Positions 15,719 to 24,463 of a stretch of DNA of 64,000 nucleotides are shown piece by piece (position 1 is the first letter of the stretch; each line of letters opens with the position of its first letter). The position numbers and the translations under genes were made by a program. Origin of the DNA: Hyphomonas neptunium ATCC 15444. GTDB lineage: Bacteria > Pseudomonadota > Alphaproteobacteria > Caulobacterales > Hyphomonadaceae. The DNA lies in the NCBI RefSeq assembly GCF_000013025.1, contig NC_008358.1, positions 1,116,001 to 1,180,000 on the forward strand, written 5' to 3'. The notes under the pieces are model-generated. The model made no database searches, was not told where the DNA came from, and saw only the letters and a program-made list of their open reading frames with translations.

Positions 15719-18553
15719 ATGACGACGACACGTATCGAGCCGACCCTGGCGGCAGCCGGTGAGTATCTGCGCCAGCAGGCCGAACGGATCGAAGATGATC
15801 CCATGACCAACTCGGTCTTCGCGCTGGCGCAAACGCTGTTTCGCGACATTGAGCAGGGGGAAACGGGCCTCGATGAAGTCGCCGGCCTGATCGAAGAAGC
15901 CCACCTCCTCGCCGTCAGTCAGCGCGCCGAACGCCTGCGCGAACGCCATTCCGGCGCGCGGCCGGAGGCGGTATGGCCCCAGGTGCAGGCGCGTCTCGAA
16001 AGCGTGGCGGCTGAAGGGATCGAAGCGTTCCGCGCCGCCGTGGAGCAGGCCCATGGCGGCGTTGTGTTCACCGCCCACCCGACCTTTTCCCTCTCACCGG
16101 AGCTGCGCGTCGCCATTGCCGGCGAAGCCGTGCGCCCTGGCGCGGACACCCGCGCAGCGCTGCAAAAGGCAATCCGCGCCGACGCCAGAGACTGGAACCG
16201 CTCGATCACCCTGACCCGCGAGCATGAAGAGGCCCAGGCTGCGCTTCTCAACGCGGCCGGCGCTCAACGGCATTTTGCCGGTCTTATCTTCGATGTTGCC
16301 CGCGCGCAGTTTCCCGCCGATTGGCACGGGCTGCGGCCCGCCTTGCCCACGATTGCCAGCTGGGTCGGCTATGATCTCGACGGGCGCACAGACATCCAGT
16401 GGTATCATTCCATTACCTTCCGCCTGGCCGAAAAGGCTGAACAGCTGCGCCGGTATCACGCCCGTGTCGAGGCGATCCTGAACACCCATCCCGGCGCCGA
16501 CAGTCTGGCGCAGCTGCTCGAGCGTCTCGAGCTGGCCGTTGGTGAGACTGCGATCCAGGCCGCCATGTTCAGCGGAGACCTTCAGGACCCGGACCACCTT
16601 GTCGACGCCGCCAACCGGCTGACGGCAGAGGGCCCCGGCCGCCTGACCAATGCAGGCGACATCCTTGCCGCGCTCGACAGCGCGCTGACCGCCGCCGGTG
16701 ACAACGCCGCGCTCGCCCGCGAGCTTCTCATCCTGCGCGCGCAAGTGGATAGCCAGCAGCTCGGCACCGGCCGCATCCATCTGCGCGTCAACGCCGCCCA
16801 GATCGCCAACGTCATCCGGCGGGAGCTGAACCTCGACGCCGATGAACGCAGCCTCGGCCGCCTCACCCTGACAGAGCTTTCCCGCCGCGCTGCCGTGCCA
16901 AAAGCGGTCGACGTGAACTTCGCCGACCTCTTCCTGGAACAGTCTACCGCGCGCCGCCAGTTCATGATGTGCGCGCAGATCCTCAAGCATATCGATGCGG
17001 GCTCCCCCATCCGCTTCCTGATTGCCGAGAGCGAAAACCCCGCCACCGTCATGGCCGCGCTCTACCTCGCGCGCCATTACGGCGTGAACGGAAATCTCGA
17101 CATCTCGCCGCTGTTTGAAACACCTGAAGCGCTGGAAACCGGCGGCCGCTTCATCGAGCGCCTGCTGGATGAGCCGGAGTTTGCCACCTATGTCCGCCGC
17201 CGCGGGCATCTCTCGATCCAGCTCGGCTTTTCAGACTCCGGCCGCTTCATCGGCCAGATCGCCGGCAATATGGCGATCGAGCGTATCCATAATCTTATCT
17301 TGCGCGCCATGGCGCCCCGCGTGCCCGGCGCGGGCCTCCTGATCTTCAATACCCACGGGGAATCCATGGGCCGCGGCGCCTGGCCGGGCACCTTCGAGCA
17401 GCGCTTCGACCATCTGCTTACCCCGTGGACCCGCGCCAACGCTCATGAACTCGGCATACGGATTATCCACGAGTCGAGCTTCCAGGGCGGCGACGGCTAT
17501 CTCCATTTCGCCACGCCCGAGCTTGCCGAAACCACGCTCGCGCACTGGTGCCTTCATCTCCTCGCTCCGCCACCGGAAAGCGCCGCCACCGATCCGTTCT
17601 ACACCCGCACAGATCTCGTCTGGGATTTCTACCGTGCCCTGAGGGCCTGGCATGAACGCTTCTTTTCCAATGCCGATTATGGCCGCCTCCTGTCAGACTT
17701 CGCGCCCGGCTTTGTCGTCACCGCAGGTTCCCGCCAGACGCGGCGGCCATCAGGCGCCGCCGGCCCCCGCGCTCTACGCGCCATCTCCCACAATGCCGAG
17801 CTTCAACAGCTCGCCATCCCCCTCAACACCGCCTCGGGCATCGGCTCCTCCCTGCAACGGGAGACCGACCGCCTGGTTGACCTCGTCAATGCCAGCCCCC
17901 GGATGAGCAGCCTCGTCCAGCTTGCCTGGCGCGCCCGCCTGCTCACCAGCCTGCCGGTGCTGCGTGGCTATGCAGCGATCTACAATCCCGATGTCTGGAT
18001 CGCCCATGCCCGCGCCGCCAGCCCGGAAGAAACCTCCGCCTATCGCGGCGTCTACTACGCCCTGCGCGACGGCGAGACGGCCCTCTCGGTCAACCGCACG
18101 GCCAATCTCCTCTCAATTGATCTCGACCGGTTCGACCGTCTTCTCGCGCGTCTGGATGAAGCGCCATCTACCGCCTCCCGCCACGAAGACCGCATCAACC
18201 TCCACATCATCCACGGTGTCCGCCAGGCGCTGATGATGCGCGCCTTTGCGCTCGTCGGGAGACTGCCGCGTATTTCCGAACGCCACGACACCAGCCTGCG
18301 CGACATCATCCGCCTCGTCACCAGCCTGCGGATCGCCGAATGCGTAGAGCTGCTGTGCCGCATTTTCCCGCCGTCCCAGGACCGGTTGTCCCTGCTGTCG
18401 TCGCTGGAAGAGGCGGGCGGGGGCGAGAGCGGCCCCGGTCAGTATGGATACGACCATATCCACAGCCAGATCATCGGCCCGCTCGACCGGATCGACCAGA
18501 TGCTGCACCAGATCAGCCTCGCCCTGAATCATCCCCATGACGCGGTCGGCTGA
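15719..18553 (+). CDS. Divergent phosphoenolpyruvate-carboxylase-like protein
   Basis: A 944-residue cytoplasmic protein related to PEP carboxylase along its length. TAHPT with the catalytic His is at about 118-122. The GGDRDGNP equivalent reads GYDLDGRTDI, PLFETPEALE precedes GFSDSGRFIG (the usual GYSDSxKD, so the active-site Lys is Arg), and the FHGRGG loop reads NTHGESMGRG (His kept, first Arg replaced by Glu). The C-terminus lacks the usual RNTG end and instead finishes NHPHDAVG. Normal members make oxaloacetate from PEP and bicarbonate; the changes make that activity doubtful here. It stands alone, 167 bases after the LacI gene, with an ATG at 15719 and a 214-base gap after it. Confidence 0.75.
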   Translation: MTTTRIEPTLAAAGEYLRQQAERIEDDPMTNSVFALAQTLFRDIEQGETGLDEVAGLIEEAHLLAVSQRAERLRERHSGARPEAVWPQVQARLESVAAEGIEAFRAAVEQAHGGVVFTAHPTFSLSPELRVAIAGEAVRPGADTRAALQKAIRADARDWNRSITLTREHEEAQAALLNAAGAQRHFAGLIFDVARAQFPADWHGLRPALPTIASWVGYDLDGRTDIQWYHSITFRLAEKAEQLRRYHARVEAILNTHPGADSLAQLLERLELAVGETAIQAAMFSGDLQDPDHLVDAANRLTAEGPGRLTNAGDILAALDSALTAAGDNAALARELLILRAQVDSQQLGTGRIHLRVNAAQIANVIRRELNLDADERSLGRLTLTELSRRAAVPKAVDVNFADLFLEQSTARRQFMMCAQILKHIDAGSPIRFLIAESENPATVMAALYLARHYGVNGNLDISPLFETPEALETGGRFIERLLDEPEFATYVRRRGHLSIQLGFSDSGRFIGQIAGNMAIERIHNLILRAMAPRVPGAGLLIFNTHGESMGRGAWPGTFEQRFDHLLTPWTRANAHELGIRIIHESSFQGGDGYLHFATPELAETTLAHWCLHLLAPPPESAATDPFYTRTDLVWDFYRALRAWHERFFSNADYGRLLSDFAPGFVVTAGSRQTRRPSGAAGPRALRAISHNAELQQLAIPLNTASGIGSSLQRETDRLVDLVNASPRMSSLVQLAWRARLLTSLPVLRGYAAIYNPDVWIAHARAASPEETSAYRGVYYALRDGETALSVNRTANLLSIDLDRFDRLLARLDEAPSTASRHEDRINLHIIHGVRQALMMRAFALVGRLPRISERHDTSLRDIIRLVTSLRIAECVELLCRIFPPSQDRLSLLSSLEEAGGGESGPGQYGYDHIHSQIIGPLDRIDQMLHQISLALNHPHDAVG

Positions 18554-18767
18554 AGTCAGACTGGCGTGTCTGCGACAACCAGCATCAAAAGGCATACCTT
18601 TCGTCAGGCCAATTGCGCTGCTACCACACCAATAGGCAGGATCTGGTTAGCGGACTCTCAACCATGGGTTTTGCGCCAGCACTGAGCAAATCAATTGCAG
18701 GGCGATAACCGGCAGGCTATTTCCCTGAGTCTGTTTTCGGGATCAACAATTGGCTGGGTAGCGGCGC

Positions 18768-19748
18768 ATGAACACGGATCGGCTCGACTGGGATACGCTG
18801 CGCGTGTTCCGTGTTGTCGCGGAACTGAGCAGCATGAGCGGCGCAGCGGCGCGCCTGGGCGAATCCCCGCCCACCATCAGCCGCAAGATTGATGACCTTG
18901 AAACGACCATCGGCGCCCAGCTGTTCGTCCGCTCCACGCGCGGCGTGGAATTGACCGAAGCGGGCAAGGTTGTGCTGCGCTACGCCCACCAGATGGCGGA
19001 AGCGGCCAATACACTACGCGATGAAGCCGGCGCCCAGCGCGCGCCCGTTGAAGGCCGCATCACCATCTCCACCGGCGATGGCATCGGCCCTTACTGGCTC
19101 GCCCCGCGCCTGCACGAATTTCAGGATATGAACCCGCGCATCCAGATCCGCATGATCGTCAATGATGATCCCGCCGATGTGACCAATGGCGACGCGGACA
19201 TCGCAATCCATTTTTCCGAACCCAAGAGCCATGAGCTGCTGACCCACCGGCTGGGCGTTCAACACTATATCGGGTTTGCCTCGAAGGATTATTTCCGGGA
19301 GCGCAAGCCGCCGGAAAGCCTGTTTGAATATTATAAATACCGCTGCCTGATGCACTCTTCCTATGTGAACCAGGTAGAGCGCTGGGCGCCTAAAGTGTCC
19401 GAGCTGCGCCGGATGATCGATTATGCCTTCGTGTCGAATTCCGGAACGGCGCTGATCCAGTCCTGCGCGGCGGGCGGCGGCGTGGCGATCCTGCCCTCCT
19501 TCATTGCGGCCATGGATAATCGTCTCATTCCGCTGGACCTGCCGGAAATTGCGCCGATCCAGTTCTGGGTTGCCTATACCGAGCGTTTCCGCCGGCGGCC
19601 GGAGGGGCAGCCCTTCGTCGACTGGATACGCAAACGCTTCGAGCAGGATGACGCGATGTGGTTCCGCGAACAGTTCGTCCATCCCAGAGACGTGTTTTCC
19701 AACGTCCACATCTTCCCCGGCGTTGCCGGAACCCGCCGCGAATCCTGA
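18768..19748 (+). CDS. LysR-family transcriptional regulator
   Basis: A 326-residue protein. The N-terminal LysR winged helix is at about 7-65 (LRVFRVVAELSSMSGAAARL, PPTISRKIDDLETTIGAQLF, RGVELTEAGKVVL). The C-terminal co-inducer domain begins at about 90 (GRITISTGDGIGPYWLAPRL) and contains SNSGTALIQSCAAGGGVAIL. It resembles the group of LysR proteins that act on single targets such as transporters or amino-acid metabolism genes, but no target is evident. It is co-directional with the PEP-carboxylase-like gene upstream and the second LacI gene downstream, both separated by around 100-200 bases, so each may have its own promoter. Confidence 0.88.
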   Translation: MNTDRLDWDTLRVFRVVAELSSMSGAAARLGESPPTISRKIDDLETTIGAQLFVRSTRGVELTEAGKVVLRYAHQMAEAANTLRDEAGAQRAPVEGRITISTGDGIGPYWLAPRLHEFQDMNPRIQIRMIVNDDPADVTNGDADIAIHFSEPKSHELLTHRLGVQHYIGFASKDYFRERKPPESLFEYYKYRCLMHSSYVNQVERWAPKVSELRRMIDYAFVSNSGTALIQSCAAGGGVAILPSFIAAMDNRLIPLDLPEIAPIQFWVAYTERFRRRPEGQPFVDWIRKRFEQDDAMWFREQFVHPRDVFSNVHIFPGVAGTRRES

Positions 19749-19849
19749 TTGCCGCGTTGTGCCCCGGCGCCATTGCGCAGGAGCAAGCAGGCGTCTTATG
19801 ATCCGCGCCATTGGTAATCTGGCAGCGGTAACGGGCCGAGGGGGATAGT

Positions 19850-20851
19850 ATCGATACGAGTGATCGGCGCGCAGCCACCATCGTTGATGTTGCGCGCGAG
19901 GCTGGCGTTTCCTTCAAGACGGTCAGCCGCGTCCTGAACGGAGAGCCCAATGTGCGCTCCGAAACCCGCATTCGCGTGATGGAAGTTGTTGCCCGGCTCG
20001 GCTACCGGGCCAACCAGCACGCCCGCAATCTGCGCGCCGGGCAGAGCCGCCTCATCGGTGTTTTCTATTCAAACCCCTCGCGTAACTATCTCGGTGAAAT
20101 ACAGATCGGCGCGCTTCAGCGTGGCAATGCCGAGGGCTTCAGCATCGCGTTCGAGCATCTGGAAGAAGGCGGCCCCCCGCGCGGCGGTGCGGCGCTTGCC
20201 GGCGCTGTGCTCATTCCGCCTCTCACCGAAGATCAGGCGCTGATGGCCAGCCTCATGGAGGCAGGCACGCCCTTCGTCCGCCTCTCCCACACGCTCGCCG
20301 AGGGCGAGGTGGGCCATGTCACGATGGATGATGAAGCCGCCGCGCAGGAAATGATGCGCCACCTGATCGGCCTGGGCCACCGGCGCATTGCCTTCATCGC
20401 CGGCCCCCTCAGCCACCCTCAGTCACATCTGCGCGAAGCGGGTTACCGGGCAAGTCTTGCGGCCGCCGGGCTCTCTGTCGATGAAAGCCTCATCGCGCGC
20501 GGCGCGTTTGACTACGAATCCGGCCTCAGCGCCGCGACCGGCCTTCTCGGCCGCAATCCATGCCCCACGGCCATCTTTGCCAGCAATGACGATATGGCTG
20601 CTGCCGTGCTGGCGGTGGCGTTCCGGTCGGGTCTGCGCGTGCCCCAGCAGCTCTCTGTTGCCGGCTTTGATGACACGCCGCTCGCCTCGGTCGTCTATCC
20701 CGCCCTCACCACCATCTCGCAGCCCAGCCGCGAAATGGCGTCGGTCGCCGTCGGCATGCTGCTGGATAAGCGCACATCAGAAAGCCCGGAGAAGGCAATC
20801 CTGCCTTACCGTCTCGTGGTGCGCGAAACCACCGCAGCGCCGGAGGTCTAA
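19850..20851 (+). CDS. LacI-family transcriptional regulator 2 (no canonical start codon before the HTH)
   Basis: A LacI regulator of about 333 residues. Its HTH (ATIVDVAREAGVSFKTVSRV) is intact, followed by the hinge NQHARNLRAGQSRLIG and a sensor domain (FASNDDMAAAVLAVAF, VAGFDDTPLASVVYPALTT). The reading frame is open back to TAA at 19829, but between that stop and the HTH it contains no ATG, GTG or TTG. The first such codon is GTG at 19952, inside the DNA-binding domain. ATC at 19850, 5 bases after AGGGGG, is the best candidate start and gives the usual family length. A 16-codon frame (19798-19848) ends just before it. Alternatives are a sequencing error or a pseudogene. Confidence 0.7.
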   Translation: MDTSDRRAATIVDVAREAGVSFKTVSRVLNGEPNVRSETRIRVMEVVARLGYRANQHARNLRAGQSRLIGVFYSNPSRNYLGEIQIGALQRGNAEGFSIAFEHLEEGGPPRGGAALAGAVLIPPLTEDQALMASLMEAGTPFVRLSHTLAEGEVGHVTMDDEAAAQEMMRHLIGLGHRRIAFIAGPLSHPQSHLREAGYRASLAAAGLSVDESLIARGAFDYESGLSAATGLLGRNPCPTAIFASNDDMAAAVLAVAFRSGLRVPQQLSVAGFDDTPLASVVYPALTTISQPSREMASVAVGMLLDKRTSESPEKAILPYRLVVRETTAAPEV

Positions 20852-20896
20852 CCGGCCAGTTCCCTGCGCGCGGCCTTTGGTGTAATCGCCCAGCTC

Positions 20897-22000
20897 ATGA
20901 GCAAGCCCATCTCCCAGATCGAGCCCCTTCCGCACATCGCCGCCACCAAACCCTATGTACCGGGCGGAAAGCTGCATGGCGCCAAGGGTGCTGTGGCGAT
21001 GCTTGCCTCCAATGAAAATCCCTTCGGGCCAAGTCCCAAAGCGGTCGAGGCCGCAAAGGCTGCGGCGGCAAACGTGCACGTATATCCAGACCCAGACTAC
21101 GGCCCTCTGCGCGCTGCCATCGCTGCCGCCAAGGGCATTGCCGATGCCTCCCGCGTCGTCACCTCGGCAGGCTCTGACGAGATCATCCACCTGCTCACCC
21201 AATGCTATGCCGGGCCGGGCGACGAGGTGCTGTTCACCGAGCACGCCTTCTCCATGTACCGCGTCTCGGCCGGTGCCCACGGCGCCACCTCCGTCACCGT
21301 GCCCGAGACCGACATGACCGCCGGCGTCAACGCCATCCTCGGCGCGGTCAGCCCGCGCACCAAAATCCTGTTCCTCGCCAACCCGAACAACCCCACCGGC
21401 ACCATGCTTTCGGTCGATGAGCTGAAAGCCCTTCAGGACGCGTTGCCCCCGCATGTCCTCTTCGTGGTCGATGGCGCCTATTCGGAATATCTCGGCCCCG
21501 ATTACGAAGCGCAGCTGCGCGACCTGGTCGACCGGCGCGACAACACGGTGATGATGCGCACCTTCTCCAAGATCTATGGCCTGGCCGCCATGCGTCTGGG
21601 CTGGGCTTACATGCCCGCAGGCATCGCCGCGATCTACCAGCGCATCCGCGGGCCCTTCAACGTCAGCAGCATCGCTGCCGCTGCCGGCATCGCCTGCGTG
21701 GGCGATGAGGCCTTCCTGAAGATGTCGCGCGATCACAACACCCACTGGCGCGCCATCATGACCGATGCGCTGAACGCCATGGGCCTGCCCACGCCGCCCT
21801 CGCATGCCAACTTCATCGTCACCGAATTTGGCTCAGACGAGCGGGCGGCGGCCGCCAACCAGCACCTCAAGGACAACGACATCCTCGTGCGCGCCATCGG
21901 CGGTTATGGCCTGCCCACCAAGCTGCGTATCTCGGTGGGCAGCGCAGACGACAATCAGCGTTTCCTGGACGCCCTGAAAGCCTTCACCGCGTCACGCTGA
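20897..22000 (+). CDS. hisC: Histidinol-phosphate aminotransferase
   Basis: A 367-residue fold-type I PLP enzyme. Typical HisC features are LASNENPFGPS near residue 40, LFLANPNNPTGT in the middle, VVDGAYSEY, and the Schiff-base lysine in TFSKIYGLAAMRLGW; KLRISVG precedes the C-terminus. It converts imidazole-acetol phosphate to histidinol phosphate in histidine synthesis, and members of the group can also transaminate aromatic amino acids. The ATG at 20897 lies 45 bases after the LacI stop. Its last 17 bases overlap the 3' end of panC on the other strand. No other histidine genes are near, so it is an isolated or second copy. Confidence 0.9.
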   Translation: MSKPISQIEPLPHIAATKPYVPGGKLHGAKGAVAMLASNENPFGPSPKAVEAAKAAAANVHVYPDPDYGPLRAAIAAAKGIADASRVVTSAGSDEIIHLLTQCYAGPGDEVLFTEHAFSMYRVSAGAHGATSVTVPETDMTAGVNAILGAVSPRTKILFLANPNNPTGTMLSVDELKALQDALPPHVLFVVDGAYSEYLGPDYEAQLRDLVDRRDNTVMMRTFSKIYGLAAMRLGWAYMPAGIAAIYQRIRGPFNVSSIAAAAGIACVGDEAFLKMSRDHNTHWRAIMTDALNAMGLPTPPSHANFIVTEFGSDERAAAANQHLKDNDILVRAIGGYGLPTKLRISVGSADDNQRFLDALKAFTASR

Positions 22001-22865
22001 TATTGTCGATCAGCCGCGTCTTGCCGATCCATGCCGCTGCCAGCAGCCGCGCGGCTGCGCCGTCTTCTAGCGGCGTATCTGCGGGCAGGGCCTGTAGCGT
22101 TGCCGGGTCCACCAGCGTCACATAGTCGATCTTCCGGAAGCCGGCGGTGAGGATGTAGCCCTCCGCCTCCTTCAGCGCCTCTGAGGGGAGGGTGCCAAGC
22201 GCCATGCGGCTGGCGGCGCGGTGCATGGCCGAATAGATCGCGCCCGCCGCCCTGCGTTCGTCCGGGGAAAGATAAAGATTGCGGGAAGACTGGGCCAGCC
22301 CGTCGGCGTCCCGCCGGGTTGCCCCGCCGATGATCTCGATCGGGAATCCCAGATCCCGCACCATCCGGCGGATCACCTGCAGCTGCTGGTAATCCTTCTC
22401 GCCGAATACGGCCACGTCCGGCTGCGCATGCAGGAAGAGGCGCGCCACCACCGTCGCCACTCCATAGAAGAAGTGCGGCCGGTAAATCCCGTCCAGCAGG
22501 TCCGACAGCGATTCGACCCGCACATTCGTGACCGATCCTTCGGGATACATTTCTGCAACAGTGGGCAGGTAAACCGCGTCACAGTTTACGCTCGCCAGCT
22601 TGGCAATGTCTTCGCCCTCGCGGCGCGGATAGGTGTCGAAATCCTCGCCAGGGGCGAACTGCGCCGGGTTAACGAAAATGCTCGCCACGGTGCGCGTGAC
22701 CTTTTCCTGAGCTTTTTCAATGAGCGAGAGATGCCCTTCATGCAGCGCCCCCATGGTGGGGACGAAACCAACGGTTTCACCGGCCTGTTTCCACGCGCGT
22801 ACACGGGCTTGCAGCTCGTTTCGGGTACGGATTATTTCGACCGGGTTTTCTTTCGTGGAATTCAC
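21984..22865 (-). CDS. panC: Pantoate--beta-alanine ligase
   Basis: A 293-residue protein that makes pantothenate from pantoate, beta-alanine and ATP. The nucleotidyl-transferase motifs are clear: VGFVPTMGALHEGHLSLI (HxGH-like), SIFVNPAQFAPGEDFDTYPR, VFGEKDYQQL, and SSRNLYLSPDER near residue 190. Length is normal for the family. The start is GTG at 22865 with AGGG 10 bases upstream. It is divergent from the 22933 gene, and the CtrA-like box lies in the 67-base space between them. The 3' end overlaps hisC by 17 bases in a tail-to-tail arrangement. Confidence 0.95.
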   Translation of the reverse strand: MNSTKENPVEIIRTRNELQARVRAWKQAGETVGFVPTMGALHEGHLSLIEKAQEKVTRTVASIFVNPAQFAPGEDFDTYPRREGEDIAKLASVNCDAVYLPTVAEMYPEGSVTNVRVESLSDLLDGIYRPHFFYGVATVVARLFLHAQPDVAVFGEKDYQQLQVIRRMVRDLGFPIEIIGGATRRDADGLAQSSRNLYLSPDERRAAGAIYSAMHRAASRMALGTLPSEALKEAEGYILTAGFRKIDYVTLVDPATLQALPADTPLEDGAAARLLAAAWIGKTRLIDNISVTR

Positions 22866-22893
22866 TTTTCAGATGCCCTGCTTCTTGATGAAG

Positions 22894-22908
22894 TTAATGC
22901 GTTGTTAA
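22894..22908. promoter_or_regulatory. CtrA box TTAA-N7-TTAA between panC and the mipZ-linked gene
   Basis: TTAA at 22894-22897 and TTAA at 22905-22908 with exactly 7 bases between match the consensus of the CtrA cell-cycle regulator without mismatch. The site lies 24 bases before the ATG at 22933, a typical position over or near a promoter, and 28 bases before the panC start. Binding is inferred. Confidence 0.55.
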
Positions 22909-22932
22909 CCCATAAGCGGGAATTTTACAGAC

Positions 22933-23412
22933 ATGACCCAGCGCATCCTGACCACTCTCCGCTCGCTCGCCCTTTTCGGTGTTTCGCTTGGCTTTCGCAA
23001 AGCAAATATCGCCGAACGGCATCCCGAACCCATCATGGGCGCCCTTCGCCCGGATGAAGAGAACGATGCCTGGCTGTTTGACAGGTCTGAGACCAATCTT
23101 GCCTCCGGTGCCTACATGCTGGAGCAGGAATATTCCCGCGTTTCCGGTGCTCTTTCCTCGCTTCGCAGTGTGCTGTCCAGCCTCGCGCGCGTTCCGGAAG
23201 CTACCGAGGCTGCCTACAGCGCGCCTTACGATGCCCCGCTGGCAACCGATCCGATGCTTTTCGACGAGGATCGCGCCCCCATTCCGGTGCTCACCAACGT
23301 GGTTCCTTTCGAGGACGACGACCTCTTTGTCGAACATACCTTCGCTCTGCCGCGGGCCGGTGCCGGCCACCACCATGCGCAGTCTGTCGAAGCCTTGCAG
23401 CGCGTCGCCTGA
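22933..23412 (+). CDS. Uncharacterised acidic protein upstream of mipZ
   Basis: A 159-residue protein that I cannot assign to a family. It opens with a short basic, hydrophobic stretch (MTQRILTTLRSLALFGVSLGFRK), possibly a weak membrane-binding helix. It continues with an acidic, Ser/Ala-rich region including MLEQEYSRVSGALSSLRSVLSSL, which could form a coiled coil, and ends in a disordered His-containing tail (AGAGHHHAQSVEALQRVA). The ATG at 22933 lies 24 bases after a perfect CtrA box, and mipZ follows 61 bases later on the same strand. Location suggests a cell-cycle or division-linked role; that is inference from context alone. Confidence 0.6.
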   Translation: MTQRILTTLRSLALFGVSLGFRKANIAERHPEPIMGALRPDEENDAWLFDRSETNLASGAYMLEQEYSRVSGALSSLRSVLSSLARVPEATEAAYSAPYDAPLATDPMLFDEDRAPIPVLTNVVPFEDDDLFVEHTFALPRAGAGHHHAQSVEALQRVA

Positions 23413-23473
23413 CCTGCGCCTGAAACACGTTTGACCGAAGGCGTTTCGCCGGAGGAGTTGTGGAGTTCCATGG

Positions 23474-24361
23474 ATGCCCGCTGACGGCGTCGCTCATCTC
23501 AGCCGCGTTCCGGGTGCGGGCCTAGAGGCCCCTGCGCGGGACGCGCGCGTCATTGTCATCGGCAATGAAAAGGGCGGGGCTGGCAAGTCCACGGTCTCCA
23601 TTCACCTGTCCGTCGCCCTCCTGCGCACCGGCAAGAAGGTCGGCGTCATTGATCTCGACGTCCGCCAGCGCTCGCTCACCCGCTATCTCGAAAACCGCGT
23701 CCGCTGGGCCCAGAACACCGGCGCCACCCTCGTCATGCCGGAAATCGTCCGCGTCGAAGCCAGCCAGGAGCGCGACCTTGACCGCGCTGAGGCCGAAGAA
23801 AGCGAACGCTTCCAGTCCGGCCTCGCCCGCCTTAAACAGACCTGCGACTTTATCCTCATCGATGCCCCCGGCGGCGACACCTTCCTCTCGCGCACCGCTC
23901 ACCGCCGCGCCGACACGCTCATCACACCGCTGAACGACAGCTTCGTCGACTTCGACCTTCTGGGCGACGTAAACCCCCAGACCCTCGAAGTCCTGCGCCC
24001 CAGCTTCTATTCCGAAATGGTGTGGGACTGTCGCAAGAAGAAAGCCCAGACGAGCCGCCGCCCGATCGACTGGGTGGTGATGCGCAACCGCATGTCGCCT
24101 CTGGCGGCCCGTAACAAGGAACGCGTCGGCGGCGCGCTGGAAAACCTCTCCAAGCGCATCGGCTTCCGTCTCGCCCCCGGCCTCTCCGAGCGCGTCATCT
24201 ACCGCGAGCTTTTCCCCGCCGGCCTCACCCTGCTGGACCTCACCGAAGCGGGCTCCAACGTCGCCTTCACGATGAGCCACAAGGCCGCCCGCCAGGAGCT
24301 GCGCGATCTCGTCATCGTCCTCCAGCTCCCCGAGCTTGCCGGCGCCAGCATCGACTTCTGA
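23474..24361 (+). CDS. mipZ: Division-plane positioning ATPase MipZ
   Basis: A 295-residue ParA/MinD-superfamily ATPase. After a variable 24-residue leader comes ARVIVIGNEKGGAGKSTVSIHLS, the deviant Walker A box, then GVIDLDVRQRSLTRYLENR and DFILIDAPGGDTFLSR. These are the MipZ-specific versions of the switch regions. In Caulobacter MipZ forms a gradient from the ParB-bound poles and inhibits FtsZ polymerisation away from midcell. The conserved length and motifs make the assignment strong. GGAGGAG precedes the ATG at 23474 by about 18 bases, so a slightly different start is possible. It follows the unknown 22933 gene, probably in one transcript. Confidence 0.92.
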   Translation: MPADGVAHLSRVPGAGLEAPARDARVIVIGNEKGGAGKSTVSIHLSVALLRTGKKVGVIDLDVRQRSLTRYLENRVRWAQNTGATLVMPEIVRVEASQERDLDRAEAEESERFQSGLARLKQTCDFILIDAPGGDTFLSRTAHRRADTLITPLNDSFVDFDLLGDVNPQTLEVLRPSFYSEMVWDCRKKKAQTSRRPIDWVVMRNRMSPLAARNKERVGGALENLSKRIGFRLAPGLSERVIYRELFPAGLTLLDLTEAGSNVAFTMSHKAARQELRDLVIVLQLPELAGASIDF

Positions 24362-24463
24362 CCGCCCCCGCGTCAGCCTTGCCAGCTTTCCGCAGCTGGC
24401 TTACCCAAATCGCTGAAACAGACCTGCCCATGAAGGCAGGCCATATCCTTTTGGGGGAAACCA

